The notes under the pieces: model-generated
Databases searched by the model: none
Told to the model about the DNA's origin: nothing
What the model saw: the letters and a program-made list of their open reading frames with translations, nothing else
Made by a program: the position numbers and the translations under genes
Source: Verrucomicrobiota bacterium
GTDB lineage: Bacteria; Verrucomicrobiota; Verrucomicrobiia; Limisphaerales; JAEYXS01
Assembly: GCA_021156225.1 (NCBI GenBank)
Contig: JAJNBN010000105.1
Location: 1 to 17,000 of the forward strand
Length of the DNA stretch: 17,000 nt
Direction: 5' to 3'
Shown here: in pieces, positions 7,743-15,191 of the stretch
How the letters are laid out: each line of letters starts with the position of its first letter
How positions within the stretch are numbered: the first letter of the stretch is position 1

Positions 7743-8153
7743 ATGCGTAAACCGCTGTTGGATAAATACCGTTCCGCTGAACCGGCACTTGATGCGATCC
7801 GGAGCCAAGTGATCGCCAGCGAACTGAGTGCAGAGCCGCCATTGGGCTTCTGGGCGACGTTGTGGCTGGAATTATTCGTGAAGCCGCGCCTGGCTTGGGG
7901 CGGCATGGGGGCAGCGTGGTTGGTGGCGCTGATTTTGAATGTCAGCAGCGGTTCTGAACAGCCGGTCACTCAGATGGCGCGGCAGCCGAAAGAAACTACG
8001 CAAGAGGTGATGCAGATGGTGCGGGAGCAGCAAAGGATGAGAGACGAGTTGCTGGGCATCGGCGTGGTCTCAGTGGATTTGAGCCCGGCGGACCGCCCGC
8101 GTGACGGCCTGAAACCGCGCAGCGAACGGCGGGAAGAGTTTGCGGTGGTCTGA
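7743..8153 (+). CDS. Small single-pass membrane protein in anti-sigma position (module 2)
   Basis: The 136-residue protein has a short charged N-terminus, then FWATLWLELFVKPRLAWGGMGAAWLVALILN with one membrane segment at about residues 50-67, then a helical charged tail (QEVMQMVREQQRMRDELLG) and a basic end. It is the counterpart of the module 1 small protein: same length class, same single segment entered through a W..EL...P..AW.G..A.W pattern, and the same QQ-rich helix after it. No zinc-finger anti-sigma signature is present. The ATG at 7743 has no good ribosome binding site and does not overlap the sigma gene, unlike module 1; the repeat at 7580-7693 may have separated or replaced the original 5' end. 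Anti-sigma function is inferred from position only. The large protein gene follows 17 bases later. Confidence 0.78.
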   Translation: MRKPLLDKYRSAEPALDAIRSQVIASELSAEPPLGFWATLWLELFVKPRLAWGGMGAAWLVALILNVSSGSEQPVTQMARQPKETTQEVMQMVREQQRMRDELLGIGVVSVDLSPADRPRDGLKPRSERREEFAVV

Positions 8154-8157
8154 GACC

Positions 8158-8163
8158 AAGGAG
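8158..8163 (+). promoter_or_regulatory. Shine-Dalgarno site for the module 2 large protein
   Basis: AAGGAG lies 7 bases before the ATG at 8171 and supports that start. Confidence 0.65.
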
Positions 8164-8170
8164 AATTTCT

Positions 8171-9619
8171 ATGAGTGATACAACTACATCCACTCCCGCA
8201 AGCGATGCCAAGCCGCTGCCGAAGAAGCGTTCCTGGCGTTGGCGCTTCTTCCGGTTCGTGGTGCTGAGTTTCGCCGCTTTGGTGACGTTATTTGTCCTGT
8301 TCCACGCCGTAGAAAACTGGCGCGGAAAACGGGCATGGGAGCAATATCGTAAAGAGCAGGAGGCGAAGGGCGGAAAACATCGCACCTGGATAATGGGTGG
8401 TAAAATCGACTTGAAGGGCTGGCAAAAAGACATCTTCTCCAGCACCAATATGCAACACCGCGCTGAGCCTGGCGATCCAGCTGAAGATGTGCTCTATGCC
8501 TTGAAGCAATATGATGATGAATTGGCAGAGCTGCTAACCGCCAGTGCAACGCGTCCACTCGCCCGCTTTGACATCAAGTACGCGGAAGAAGATAAAGCGG
8601 GCATACTCCTTCCTCACTTGGCATTCATCAAAGGAATCATCCAAACTCTGCGCTTACGCGCCGTCGCCGACTTGTCGGCGGACAAACCCGAACAAGCTTT
8701 TCAAGATGTCAGCCTGATGTTCCGTCTGATCGACTCCATCGAGTCTGAACCCATCCTAATCTCCAAATTGGTGCGATTTGCGTGCATTCAAATCGCGGTT
8801 GGGACGATTTGGGAAGGATTGGCGGATCATCGCTGGCAGGATGCCCAGCTAGAGCAACTGCAGGCCAAACTTGCGACTTACGATTTCGTTAAAGATGGGA
8901 CGATTGGTTTCCAAGGCGAACGTCTCTTCGGCAACAGCATCATCGAATACCTCTACAAACAGCCACATATGTTGGGCATGATTTCCGACTTGGGAGGAGC
9001 CGGTAAAAATCCCAATTTGAACATTGGAAAAGCTCCATATTATCTTATTCCTTCAGGTTGGTTTCAGCTGGAGCAACTAAGCTACAACAAGGCATTCCAA
9101 GAGTTCATCTTAGTCCCGGCTCCGCAAGACAAGCACCATCTGGACATCACCAAACTGAAAGCAGCCAAAGTGGAAATGGAACGACAAACGGCCAACAAAG
9201 ACGCTTTTTATCTGATCCGTAACCATCGAGTGCTTATCCAACTTTTACTACCAGCCATCGGCAATGTGTTCCAAAAGAGTGCCTATGCTCAATCGACTTG
9301 TGACCTGGCTGTCGTCGCTATCGCTCTCGAACGCTACTACCTCAAGAACAAAAGCTATCCCTCATCTCTGGGTGCTCTGGTCCCAGATTATGCCACTATC
9401 CTTCCCTTGGACATCGCTGGCCAATCCCCTTTCAAATATGAGCGGCAATCGGCTGATTCGTTCCGGCTCTGGTCCATTGGTTGGAATCAAAAGGATGATG
9501 AAGGGAAAAGCGAGAAGCAAGGAAAGGGCAGATCTGAATCCATCAAGATCGAGGAAGGCGACTGGACATGGCCGCAAGTTGAGAAAGCTCCCAAACCGAA
9601 GGAAGGCGGTTTTGAATAA
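8171..9619 (+). CDS. Large single-pass membrane protein with pseudopilin-like C-terminus (module 2)
   Basis: The 482-residue protein starts with a basic stretch (PKKRSWRWRFFRF), one membrane segment at about residues 28-46, and then AVENWRGKRAWEQYRKEQEAKG, matching the same place in the module 1 large protein. The helical middle (about 100-350; LLPHLAFIKGIIQTLRLRAVADLSADKPEQAF) aligns loosely with module 1 residues 285-340. Residues ~374-445 (VVAIALERYYLKNKSYPSSLGALVPDYATILPLDIAGQSPFKYER... SFRLWSIGWN) resemble a T2SSG pseudopilin C-terminal domain, and both proteins end soon after a GDW motif. It lacks the STN-like region of module 1, which accounts for most of the 143-residue difference. 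The function is unknown; most of the chain should be outside the cytoplasm. Confidence 0.84.
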   Translation: MSDTTTSTPASDAKPLPKKRSWRWRFFRFVVLSFAALVTLFVLFHAVENWRGKRAWEQYRKEQEAKGGKHRTWIMGGKIDLKGWQKDIFSSTNMQHRAEPGDPAEDVLYALKQYDDELAELLTASATRPLARFDIKYAEEDKAGILLPHLAFIKGIIQTLRLRAVADLSADKPEQAFQDVSLMFRLIDSIESEPILISKLVRFACIQIAVGTIWEGLADHRWQDAQLEQLQAKLATYDFVKDGTIGFQGERLFGNSIIEYLYKQPHMLGMISDLGGAGKNPNLNIGKAPYYLIPSGWFQLEQLSYNKAFQEFILVPAPQDKHHLDITKLKAAKVEMERQTANKDAFYLIRNHRVLIQLLLPAIGNVFQKSAYAQSTCDLAVVAIALERYYLKNKSYPSSLGALVPDYATILPLDIAGQSPFKYERQSADSFRLWSIGWNQKDDEGKSEKQGKGRSESIKIEEGDWTWPQVEKAPKPKEGGFE

Positions 9620-9666
9620 CTGCTTCCCGGCTTGCGGGTTATGCGCATTGGGTGTTTGTTTAGGAC

Positions 9667-10746
9667 ATGCACGCGTATCAGTTGATGGAACATGGGAAGC
9701 CTGGGCGTTTTGAATATCGTGAGGTTGCGGACCCGGTGCCATCGGCGGATGAAGTGGTGGTGCGGGTGCGCGCTTGCGGGTTGAACCATCTGGACCTGTG
9801 GACGGAGAAAGGCGAACTGCCCACGCCGATCCAATTGCCACGCACGCAAGGTGGCGAGGTGAGCGGGGAGATCATCGCGCTAGGCGCGGATGTGGATCAG
9901 TGGAAGGAAGGAGATCGCGTGGCCATCCAGTCGAATCTCTTTTGCGGCACTTGTGAGTTTTGCCAGCGCGGGGATGAATCCATCTGTCTGAAGAGTGAGT
10001 TGCTCGGTGTGCAGCGGGATGGTGGTTTCGCGGAGATGGTGCTGGTACCGGCACGGGCCTTGGTGCGGTTGCCGGATGCGGTGGACTTCGCCACCGGTGC
10101 GGCACTCACTCTGGCGGCAAGCACGGCGATGCATATGTTGACGGATCGCGCAGAGGTGAAACCGGGCGATTGGGTGTTAGTGATGGCGGGGGCGAGCGGA
10201 GTAGGTTCCGCCGCGGTGCAGATCGCGAAGCAGCTCGGAGGAAAAGTCATCGCTACAGGTTCATCGGCGGAGAAGCGCGAGTTTGCCAAGCAGCTCGGCG
10301 CGGATTTTGTGGTGGATACATCAGCACCGGATTGGGCGGTGGAGGTGCGGAAGATCACGAACAAGCGTGGTGTGGATGTGGTGGTGGAGCACATCGGTGG
10401 TCCCGTGCTCGAACAGATTTTCCACTGCCTCGCGAGAGGCGGGACCGTGGTGACTTGCGGTGCGACCGCAGGACGGGAAATCACTTTGAATCTCTGGCCG
10501 CTCTTCGTGAAGCAGCAAAGGCTCATTGGCAGCTACGGGCGCAATCGCGCGGACTTGCAAGCCACGCTAGAGTGGGCGGCGGAAGGCAAGATCAAGGCAA
10601 CGATCGATGCCATCTATCCTTTGGCTGAAGCGGGCAGGGCGTATGAGCGGCTGCACGCGCGGCAGGTGCTGGGCAAGGTGTTGGTGGAGCCGGGGATGAC
10701 GAAGGCGGATAAATGGTCAAAACGGGGCAGCGGGCCTTCCTTCTAA
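9667..10746 (+). CDS. Zinc-type medium-chain dehydrogenase/reductase (MDR), NAD(P)-dependent
   Basis: The 359-residue MDR enzyme probably oxidises or reduces an alcohol/aldehyde or quinone-like substrate with NAD(P). The N-terminal GroES-like domain contains C37 (RACGLNHLDLW) at the catalytic-zinc position, and four clustered cysteines in FCGTCEFCQRGDESIC bind structural zinc. The Rossmann fold follows with VMAGASGVGSAAVQIAKQLG. The usual GHExxG catalytic-histidine block reads QGGEVSG, so the histidine ligand is absent; this also occurs in some Zn_ADH-like subgroups where catalytic zinc may be lost. A GGxxxTCGAT block and a VLVEPG end complete the family pattern. The ATG at 9667 is 47 bases after the module 2 large gene; no functional link to it is apparent. 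Substrate cannot be told. Confidence 0.92.
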   Translation: MHAYQLMEHGKPGRFEYREVADPVPSADEVVVRVRACGLNHLDLWTEKGELPTPIQLPRTQGGEVSGEIIALGADVDQWKEGDRVAIQSNLFCGTCEFCQRGDESICLKSELLGVQRDGGFAEMVLVPARALVRLPDAVDFATGAALTLAASTAMHMLTDRAEVKPGDWVLVMAGASGVGSAAVQIAKQLGGKVIATGSSAEKREFAKQLGADFVVDTSAPDWAVEVRKITNKRGVDVVVEHIGGPVLEQIFHCLARGGTVVTCGATAGREITLNLWPLFVKQQRLIGSYGRNRADLQATLEWAAEGKIKATIDAIYPLAEAGRAYERLHARQVLGKVLVEPGMTKADKWSKRGSGPSF

Positions 10747-10777
10747 CAATCTGCAGCGAGCTAGTCCAAGATTGTTA
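10744..10777 (+). other. Perfect 9-bp inverted repeat at the dehydrogenase stop codon
   Basis: TAACAATCT (10744-10752, including the stop codon TAA) and AGATTGTTA (10769-10777) are perfect reverse complements with 16 bases between. No T-run follows, so it is a poor intrinsic terminator; it may be a weak mRNA 3' structure or a protein-binding site before the phosphate operon. Confidence 0.35.
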
Positions 10778-10821
10778 ACCTTCTGCCATCAAGCGAGTTG
10801 TAAAATCTTCGTGCAGAATTG

Positions 10822-10837
10822 TGTCATTTATGTGACA
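10822..10837 (+). promoter_or_regulatory. Possible Pho-box-like element before the phosphate uptake genes
   Basis: TGTCATTTATGTGACA lies 11 bases before the ATG at 10849. TGTCAT resembles the half-site of the PhoB box (CTGTCAT, 11-base period), and the next repeat 11 bases on is TGACAA, a partial match; the site also reads as a palindrome TGTCA-N6-TGACA. It is very close to the start codon, and Pho boxes of Verrucomicrobiota are not known to me, so this is tentative. Confidence 0.25.
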
Positions 10838-10848
10838 ACCTGTGCGCC

Positions 10849-11478
10849 ATGTTTTCACTGCAACAGCTATTTGGTGAAGGTGACAAGTTTTTCGATCTGC
10901 TGGAAGCCAGCGCGGAAGAGGCGCGGAACAGCATGCGTTGCCTCGTTGATTTCCTGAAGACCCCGAACAAATCGGGTTCGATGGATGAGTTCGTGATGAC
11001 GCGCCGGAAGGAAAAGCGCATCACCGAGCAGATCAGTGAAGCGCTGGTGAATACATTCGTCACCGGGCTGGAACGCGAGGAGATCGAGGAGCTGTCGCAC
11101 GCGCTCTACAAGATTCCCAAGACGGTGGAGAAATTCGCCGAACGCTACAATCTGGCGGCGGACCAGATGAAGGATGTGGATTTCAGCCGCCAGGCGGAAG
11201 CGGTGGAGAAGACGGCGGAGATACTGGTGCAGATGGTGAAGGTGTTGCGCAAGCTGCCGCCCCTGGAAAAAGTGAAAGAGCTGAACGACCGTCTCCAATA
11301 CGTGGAGGGCGAGGCGGACAAGGTGATGGTGGATCTCCTGCGCGAACTTTACAGCGGCAAGTATGATCCCATCAAAACGATGATCGCGAAGGATCTCTAC
11401 GAATTGCTGGAGAAGGTCGTGGATCGTTGCCGCGATGCGGGCGGTGTGGTGACGCACATCGTGTTGAAGAATTCGTAA
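10849..11478 (+). CDS. DUF47/PhoU-like phosphate transport regulator
   Basis: The 209-residue all-helical cytoplasmic protein opens with MFSLQQLFGEGDKFFDLLEASAEEAR, the characteristic start of the DUF47 (TIGR00153) family, distant relatives of PhoU. Acidic clusters (EREEIEELSHALYKIPKTVEKFAERYNLAADQMKDVDF and YVEGEADKVMVDLL) match the PhoU-type E(D)xxxD metal-binding helices. Genes of this family usually precede PiT phosphate permeases and are thought to control them, as here: the PiT gene begins 13 bases after this stop. An upstream extension to 10819 is open but the ATG at 10849 matches the family start. No clear ribosome binding site is seen; an inverted repeat and a possible Pho-box lie in the 100 bases upstream. 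Confidence 0.93.
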   Translation: MFSLQQLFGEGDKFFDLLEASAEEARNSMRCLVDFLKTPNKSGSMDEFVMTRRKEKRITEQISEALVNTFVTGLEREEIEELSHALYKIPKTVEKFAERYNLAADQMKDVDFSRQAEAVEKTAEILVQMVKVLRKLPPLEKVKELNDRLQYVEGEADKVMVDLLRELYSGKYDPIKTMIAKDLYELLEKVVDRCRDAGGVVTHIVLKNS

Positions 11479-11491
11479 GCGTGCGCACGTC

Positions 11492-12562
11492 ATGACACTG
11501 ATCCTTTGCGTCATCCTGGTCGCGTTGATTTTTGAATACATCAACGGCTTTCATGATACGGCGAATTCCATCGCGACAGTCGTGGCCACGAAGGTGATGA
11601 CGCCACGGCAGGCGGTGGCGATGGCGGCGATCTGCAATCTGGGCGGGGCGTTGATGGGGTCGGCGGTGGCGAGCACCATCGGCAAGGGACTGGTGGATAT
11701 CGATTATGTGACCTCGGCGACGATCCTGTGCGGGTTGCTTTCGGGCATCATCTGGAATCTCATCACCTGGTATTACGGCATCCCTTCGAGTTCCAGCCAT
11801 GCGCTCATCGGCGGGTTAGTCGGTTCTACGCTGGCGGCGGCGCATGGGAATTGGGATGTGATCTATTTTACGGAGAAGGGCGGGCTCTTGCAGAAGGTAG
11901 TGATTCCCATGCTGGTCTCACCGATCTGTGGCATCGTCATGGGCTTTGTCATCATGGGTTTCCTGTATTACCTGCTCCGGAAATGGCGGCCGCATACCGT
12001 GAAAAAGGTGTTCGGTAACTTGCAGATCTTCAGTGCCGCCGGCATGGGCGTGGCCCATGGATTGAACGATGCCCAGAAGACGATGGGCATCATCGCGCTG
12101 ACCTTGGTGGCGGGGACGAAGGCGGGCGCGCTGGATCAGGTGCCCAACTTCATGGACTTTCTAGTCACGCCAGAGCCTGCGGCCGGAGCCAAGCTGGAAG
12201 TGGCCATGTGGATCAAGGTCACTTGCGCGCTCACGATGGCGGCAGGCACGTGGGCGGGCGGCTGGAAAATCATCAAGACGCTGGGGCATAAGATGGTGCG
12301 GCTCCAACCGGTGCATGGGTTCGCTGCAGAGACAACGGCGGCCACGGTGATCGGGGTGGCGAGTTTCGCGGGCATCCCGCTTTCCACCACGCATGTGATC
12401 TCCTCTGCCATCATGGGTGTGGGTGCGTCTAAGCGTCTCAACGCCGTGAAATGGTCCGTGGTGGAACGCATGGTGTGGGCGTGGGTGTTCACGCTGCCAG
12501 TGACGGGCATATTGGGTTACCTGATGGTGCGGTTTGGGATCATGATGGGGTGGATGCAGTGA
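11492..12562 (+). CDS. pit: PiT-family inorganic phosphate transporter
   Basis: The 356-residue polytopic membrane protein belongs to the PiT (PF01384) permeases, which import phosphate as metal-phosphate with a proton or sodium ion. The two inverted signature blocks are present: EYINGFHDTANSIATVVATKVM near residues 14-35, and MGVAHGLNDAQKTMGIIAL near 182-200. SSSHALIGGLVGS (about 103-115) and SFAGIPLSTTHVISSAIMG (about 289-307) are the paired re-entrant motifs, also in inverted duplication. Length is on the short side for the family (short bacterial form without a long central loop). It sits 13 bases after the DUF47 gene and is almost certainly in the same operon. The substrate is phosphate by family, not tested here. 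Confidence 0.94.
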   Translation: MTLILCVILVALIFEYINGFHDTANSIATVVATKVMTPRQAVAMAAICNLGGALMGSAVASTIGKGLVDIDYVTSATILCGLLSGIIWNLITWYYGIPSSSSHALIGGLVGSTLAAAHGNWDVIYFTEKGGLLQKVVIPMLVSPICGIVMGFVIMGFLYYLLRKWRPHTVKKVFGNLQIFSAAGMGVAHGLNDAQKTMGIIALTLVAGTKAGALDQVPNFMDFLVTPEPAAGAKLEVAMWIKVTCALTMAAGTWAGGWKIIKTLGHKMVRLQPVHGFAAETTAATVIGVASFAGIPLSTTHVISSAIMGVGASKRLNAVKWSVVERMVWAWVFTLPVTGILGYLMVRFGIMMGWMQ

Positions 12563-12637
12563 GGACGGTTGAGGGTAAATGGTTGAGAGTTGAGAGAAAG
12601 TTTGAGCCTCGTCACCCCTGCTGCTACTGTCCCCAGA

Positions 12638-13240
12638 ATGTATGCTGAAGAACCGGTTCATGTGCTGGTAGTCATCGGAACGCCCGCTCCAAAATCTGTC
12701 ACCGCCACCGTGATGACGCAGATCGCGGAGCGCATCCGCAAAAAGGGCGGGAGCGTGGACATCTTGGACCTAAGCGTGGAGCCATTGCCGCTGTTCAATC
12801 CCGAGACGGCTTTCAAGGCGGAGTATTATGCACCCATCAGGCAACGTGTGCTGGATGCGGATGTCATCGTGGTGGGCACGCCGGATTATCACGGCAGCAT
12901 CAGCAGCACGTTGAAGAATTTCCTGGATCATTTCTGGAAGGAATACGCGGGCAAGCTGATGGCCTCGGTGGTGGGCTCGTTTGAAAAGGGGCTGACGGTG
13001 ACCGATCAGATCCGCACGGTGGCGCGCCAGTCTTATGCGTGGTCCATGCCGTATGCGATGGCGTTTCAGGACAAGGAAGACATCGTGGAAAAGGTGTTCA
13101 GCGAAACCTTCACCAAGCGGGTGGATATGTTCGCCCGCGATGTGGTGGTGTACGGCAAGCTGCTGGCGGAACAGCGCAAATCCGACCTGGAACATGCGGA
13201 GGTGGGATTTATGGTGAGATACCGCAAGCCCGTTGCATGA
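12638..13240 (+). CDS. NADPH-dependent FMN reductase-like flavoprotein
   Basis: The 200-residue flavodoxin-like protein belongs to the NADPH-dependent FMN reductase family (PF03358), which reduces FMN or quinones with NAD(P)H. The phosphate-binding loop is IGTPAPKSVTATVM (residues ~9-22), and the second flavin contact is VVGTPDYHGSISSTLKNFLDHFW (about 87-109), where the family has xPEYNGSxxGxLKNxxD. A glycine-rich GSFEKGL and YAW segment follows, expected at the flavin ring. The earlier in-frame start at 12590 lies in the intergenic repeat and is less likely than the ATG at 12638. Its stop overlaps by 4 bases (ATGA, 13237-13240) with the membrane protein gene, so the two are translationally coupled. 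The physiological acceptor is unknown. Confidence 0.9.
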   Translation: MYAEEPVHVLVVIGTPAPKSVTATVMTQIAERIRKKGGSVDILDLSVEPLPLFNPETAFKAEYYAPIRQRVLDADVIVVGTPDYHGSISSTLKNFLDHFWKEYAGKLMASVVGSFEKGLTVTDQIRTVARQSYAWSMPYAMAFQDKEDIVEKVFSETFTKRVDMFARDVVVYGKLLAEQRKSDLEHAEVGFMVRYRKPVA

Positions 13241-14046
13241 AGCGCTGGGCGGTCATCATGACGCTGGCGTATGCACTGTTGTGGGTGGTGCTGGCGTATC
13301 CGGTTTGGTGGTTGGCCCTGCATTATGAGTGGAGTTGGTCGCTGGATGACGCCGGCAGGTTTAGCCTCGATGCGAACGAGCTTTTTTCAGCGCCGTTTTT
13401 CTGGGTTGTGTTTGGCACGGTCGTGGTCTGTCAGGCAGCTTTGCTTATCGTTCCGGTCGAGGTCGGCCGGGAACGGCTAAAAGCGCGCCGTGGCATTTTG
13501 TGGCCGGCCACGGCGATCGCGCTTCTGTTCGCGAACCTAGTGTTTTGGGGCGTCAACTCGCTATTGCTGCTCGTAGCGGATCTGGACACGGTCTTCGCCC
13601 CAATCGAATTTTTATCTGACGCCTTGCAGCAATCAGCCAATCAAGGATTGGCATCTCGTCTCACGGGAGCAGTAGGGGGCATAGATGTTAGCTGGTATGA
13701 GTGGACCGCGTTGTCGATGTTCATCGGTGGCATCTGGTTGTTGTGGGGCGGAGTGTTCTATCGTTTCTACCGTACGTCAGATGCGGAAAGCTGGACCCGC
13801 CGATGGTTAAAAAACCTTTTTCGTGGTTCGGTACTGGAGCTGCTGGTGGTTTTGCCCACGCATATCGTCTTGCGCTCAAAGGATGATTGTTGTGCGCCGA
13901 TGGTGTCGTTCATGGGGATCGTGACCGGGCTTTCAGTGATGGTGATATGTTTTGGGCCGGGGGTGATGTTTCTCTATCTGGACCGGGCCAGGCGGTTGAA
14001 GCCGAAAGTTGAGCAAGAGATACGTTCTGAAACGACCGACGCCTGA
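13237..14046 (+). CDS. Polytopic membrane protein with conserved DDCC motif, unknown function
   Basis: The 269-residue protein has about five to six hydrophobic segments (around residues 8-29, 53-75, 91-113, 158-176, 197-212, 222-247) and ends in a short charged tail. The region RGSVLELLVVLPTHIVLRSKDDCCAPMVSF (about 196-225) is the most striking: an amphipathic segment followed by the loop D216-D217-C218-C219-A-P and then GIVTGLSVMVICFGPGV. I have the impression that this RGSVLELL...DDCCAP pattern recurs in PVC membrane proteins, but I cannot name the family. Two adjacent cysteines next to two aspartates suggest a metal, disulfide or redox role. The start overlaps the flavoprotein stop (ATGA), so the ATG at 13237 is firm and the much longer upstream frame is not used. 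A functional link to the flavoprotein is inference. Confidence 0.85.
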   Translation: MKRWAVIMTLAYALLWVVLAYPVWWLALHYEWSWSLDDAGRFSLDANELFSAPFFWVVFGTVVVCQAALLIVPVEVGRERLKARRGILWPATAIALLFANLVFWGVNSLLLLVADLDTVFAPIEFLSDALQQSANQGLASRLTGAVGGIDVSWYEWTALSMFIGGIWLLWGGVFYRFYRTSDAESWTRRWLKNLFRGSVLELLVVLPTHIVLRSKDDCCAPMVSFMGIVTGLSVMVICFGPGVMFLYLDRARRLKPKVEQEIRSETTDA

Positions 14047-14078
14047 CGGTAACCGGGTGGAAATAAGCGGGCTCGGAC

Positions 14079-14098
14079 CCCGACACCCCCCTGTCGGG
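14079..14098 (+). terminator. Hairpin with 7-bp stem and C-rich loop after the flavoprotein/membrane operon
   Basis: CCCGACA (14079-14085) and TGTCGGG (14092-14098) form a perfect 7-bp stem with a C6 loop, 33 bases after the membrane protein stop and 52 before nadA. Only a short TTT follows, so it is a weak intrinsic terminator at best; a 3'-end structure or attenuator is possible. Confidence 0.3.
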
Positions 14099-14150
14099 CA
14101 CTTTGCTAACGCCCGTTGACGCTGTGGCCGGTCAATCGTAAGGTCTTCCC

Positions 14151-15155
14151 ATGATCGATTTGACGGAGATTACCCCAGCAGGGGTGGATCGTTTTGGTTT
14201 ACGGAAGCCCATGCCTCCGGCGCAGTATGATGCCTTGTCGCGCAAGATCCTGGAGCTGAAGAAAAAGCTCAACGCCATCATCCTCGCACACAACTATCAG
14301 GTGTCCGAGATCCAAGACGTGGCGGATTATGTGGGTGACTCGCTTGGCCTCGCGCAACAGGCGGCGAAGACGAGTGCGGATGTGATCGTTTTCTGCGGGG
14401 TGCATTTCATGGCGGAGACGGCGAAGATATTGAATCCGAACAAGGTCGTCATCCTGCCGGACAAGGATGCGGGTTGCTCGCTCGAAGAGAGTTGCCCCGG
14501 TGACAAGCTCAAGGCGTTTCAGGCGACGAATCCGAATTTTTACACCATCGCCTATATCAATTGCAGCGCGGAGGTGAAGGCGCTGAGTGATGTGATCGTG
14601 ACGAGCGGTAACGCAATGAAGATCGTGAACGCCGCTCCGAAGGACAAGGACCTCCTCTTCGTGCCGGATGAGAATCTCGGCTCCTGGGTGATCGAGAAGA
14701 CGGGTCGCCCGATGACGTTGTGGAAGGGCAATTGCTACGTGCACGTGGAGTGGACGCACGCGGCGATCTCGAAGATCCGGCAGCAGTATCCGCACGCGCC
14801 GCTGGTGGCGCATCCGGAATGCACAAAGGCCGTACGCATGCTGGCGGATGAGGTGTGCTCCACGGAGAAGATGGTGACGTATTGTCAAAAATCTCCGGCG
14901 AAGGAACTGATCATCGCCACGGAAGCGGGGATGCTGCATCGCTTGCAGAAGGAGTGCCCGGGCAAGACGTTCATCCCGGCTCCCACAGAGAATTGCCGGT
15001 GCAACGAGTGTCACTTCATGAAGATGAACACGCTCGAGAAGCTCTATGATTGCATGCTCAACCTGAGCCCGCAGGTGGAGTTGCCGAAGGAGATCATCGA
15101 GCGGGCGCGGTTGCCGATCGAGCGGATGCTGGAGATTTCGGCGAGACCGGAGTAA
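14151..15155 (+). CDS. nadA: Quinolinate synthase NadA
   Basis: The 334-residue NadA condenses iminoaspartate with dihydroxyacetone phosphate to quinolinate in NAD synthesis, using a [4Fe-4S] cluster. The three cluster cysteines by homology are C109 (DAGCSLEESCP), C195 (WKGNCYVHVEW) and C287 (CRCNECHFMKMN). Other family marks are AIILAHNYQVSEIQDVADYVGDSLGLAQQA, FCGVHFMAETAKIL, YINCSAEVKA and FVPDENLGSWV. Length fits the long-form NadA. The neighbours do not include nadB or nadC, so it is not in a NAD operon here. The ATG at 14151 starts in the expected place; the upstream sequence lacks a strong Shine-Dalgarno site. Confidence 0.97.
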   Translation: MIDLTEITPAGVDRFGLRKPMPPAQYDALSRKILELKKKLNAIILAHNYQVSEIQDVADYVGDSLGLAQQAAKTSADVIVFCGVHFMAETAKILNPNKVVILPDKDAGCSLEESCPGDKLKAFQATNPNFYTIAYINCSAEVKALSDVIVTSGNAMKIVNAAPKDKDLLFVPDENLGSWVIEKTGRPMTLWKGNCYVHVEWTHAAISKIRQQYPHAPLVAHPECTKAVRMLADEVCSTEKMVTYCQKSPAKELIIATEAGMLHRLQKECPGKTFIPAPTENCRCNECHFMKMNTLEKLYDCMLNLSPQVELPKEIIERARLPIERMLEISARPE

Positions 15156-15191
15156 TAGTCGCGCGTAGGGCTCGCTCACTCCTCACCCCGG

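Noticed and set aside
7544..7750. 68-codon frame starting in the ATGA overlap of the second sigma gene
   Set aside because: Most of it runs through the double palindrome, it has no recognisable domain, and it is in a different frame from the small membrane protein that follows. Treated as repeat read-through.
13039..13236. 66-codon upstream extension of the DDCC membrane protein
   Set aside because: It overlaps the flavoprotein gene in another frame, and the ATG at 13237 gives a standard ATGA overlap with a hydrophobic start.
14199..15179. 326-codon minus-strand frame opposite nadA
   Set aside because: Shadow of nadA, which has all cluster cysteines; the antisense product is arginine/leucine/histidine-rich without a domain.
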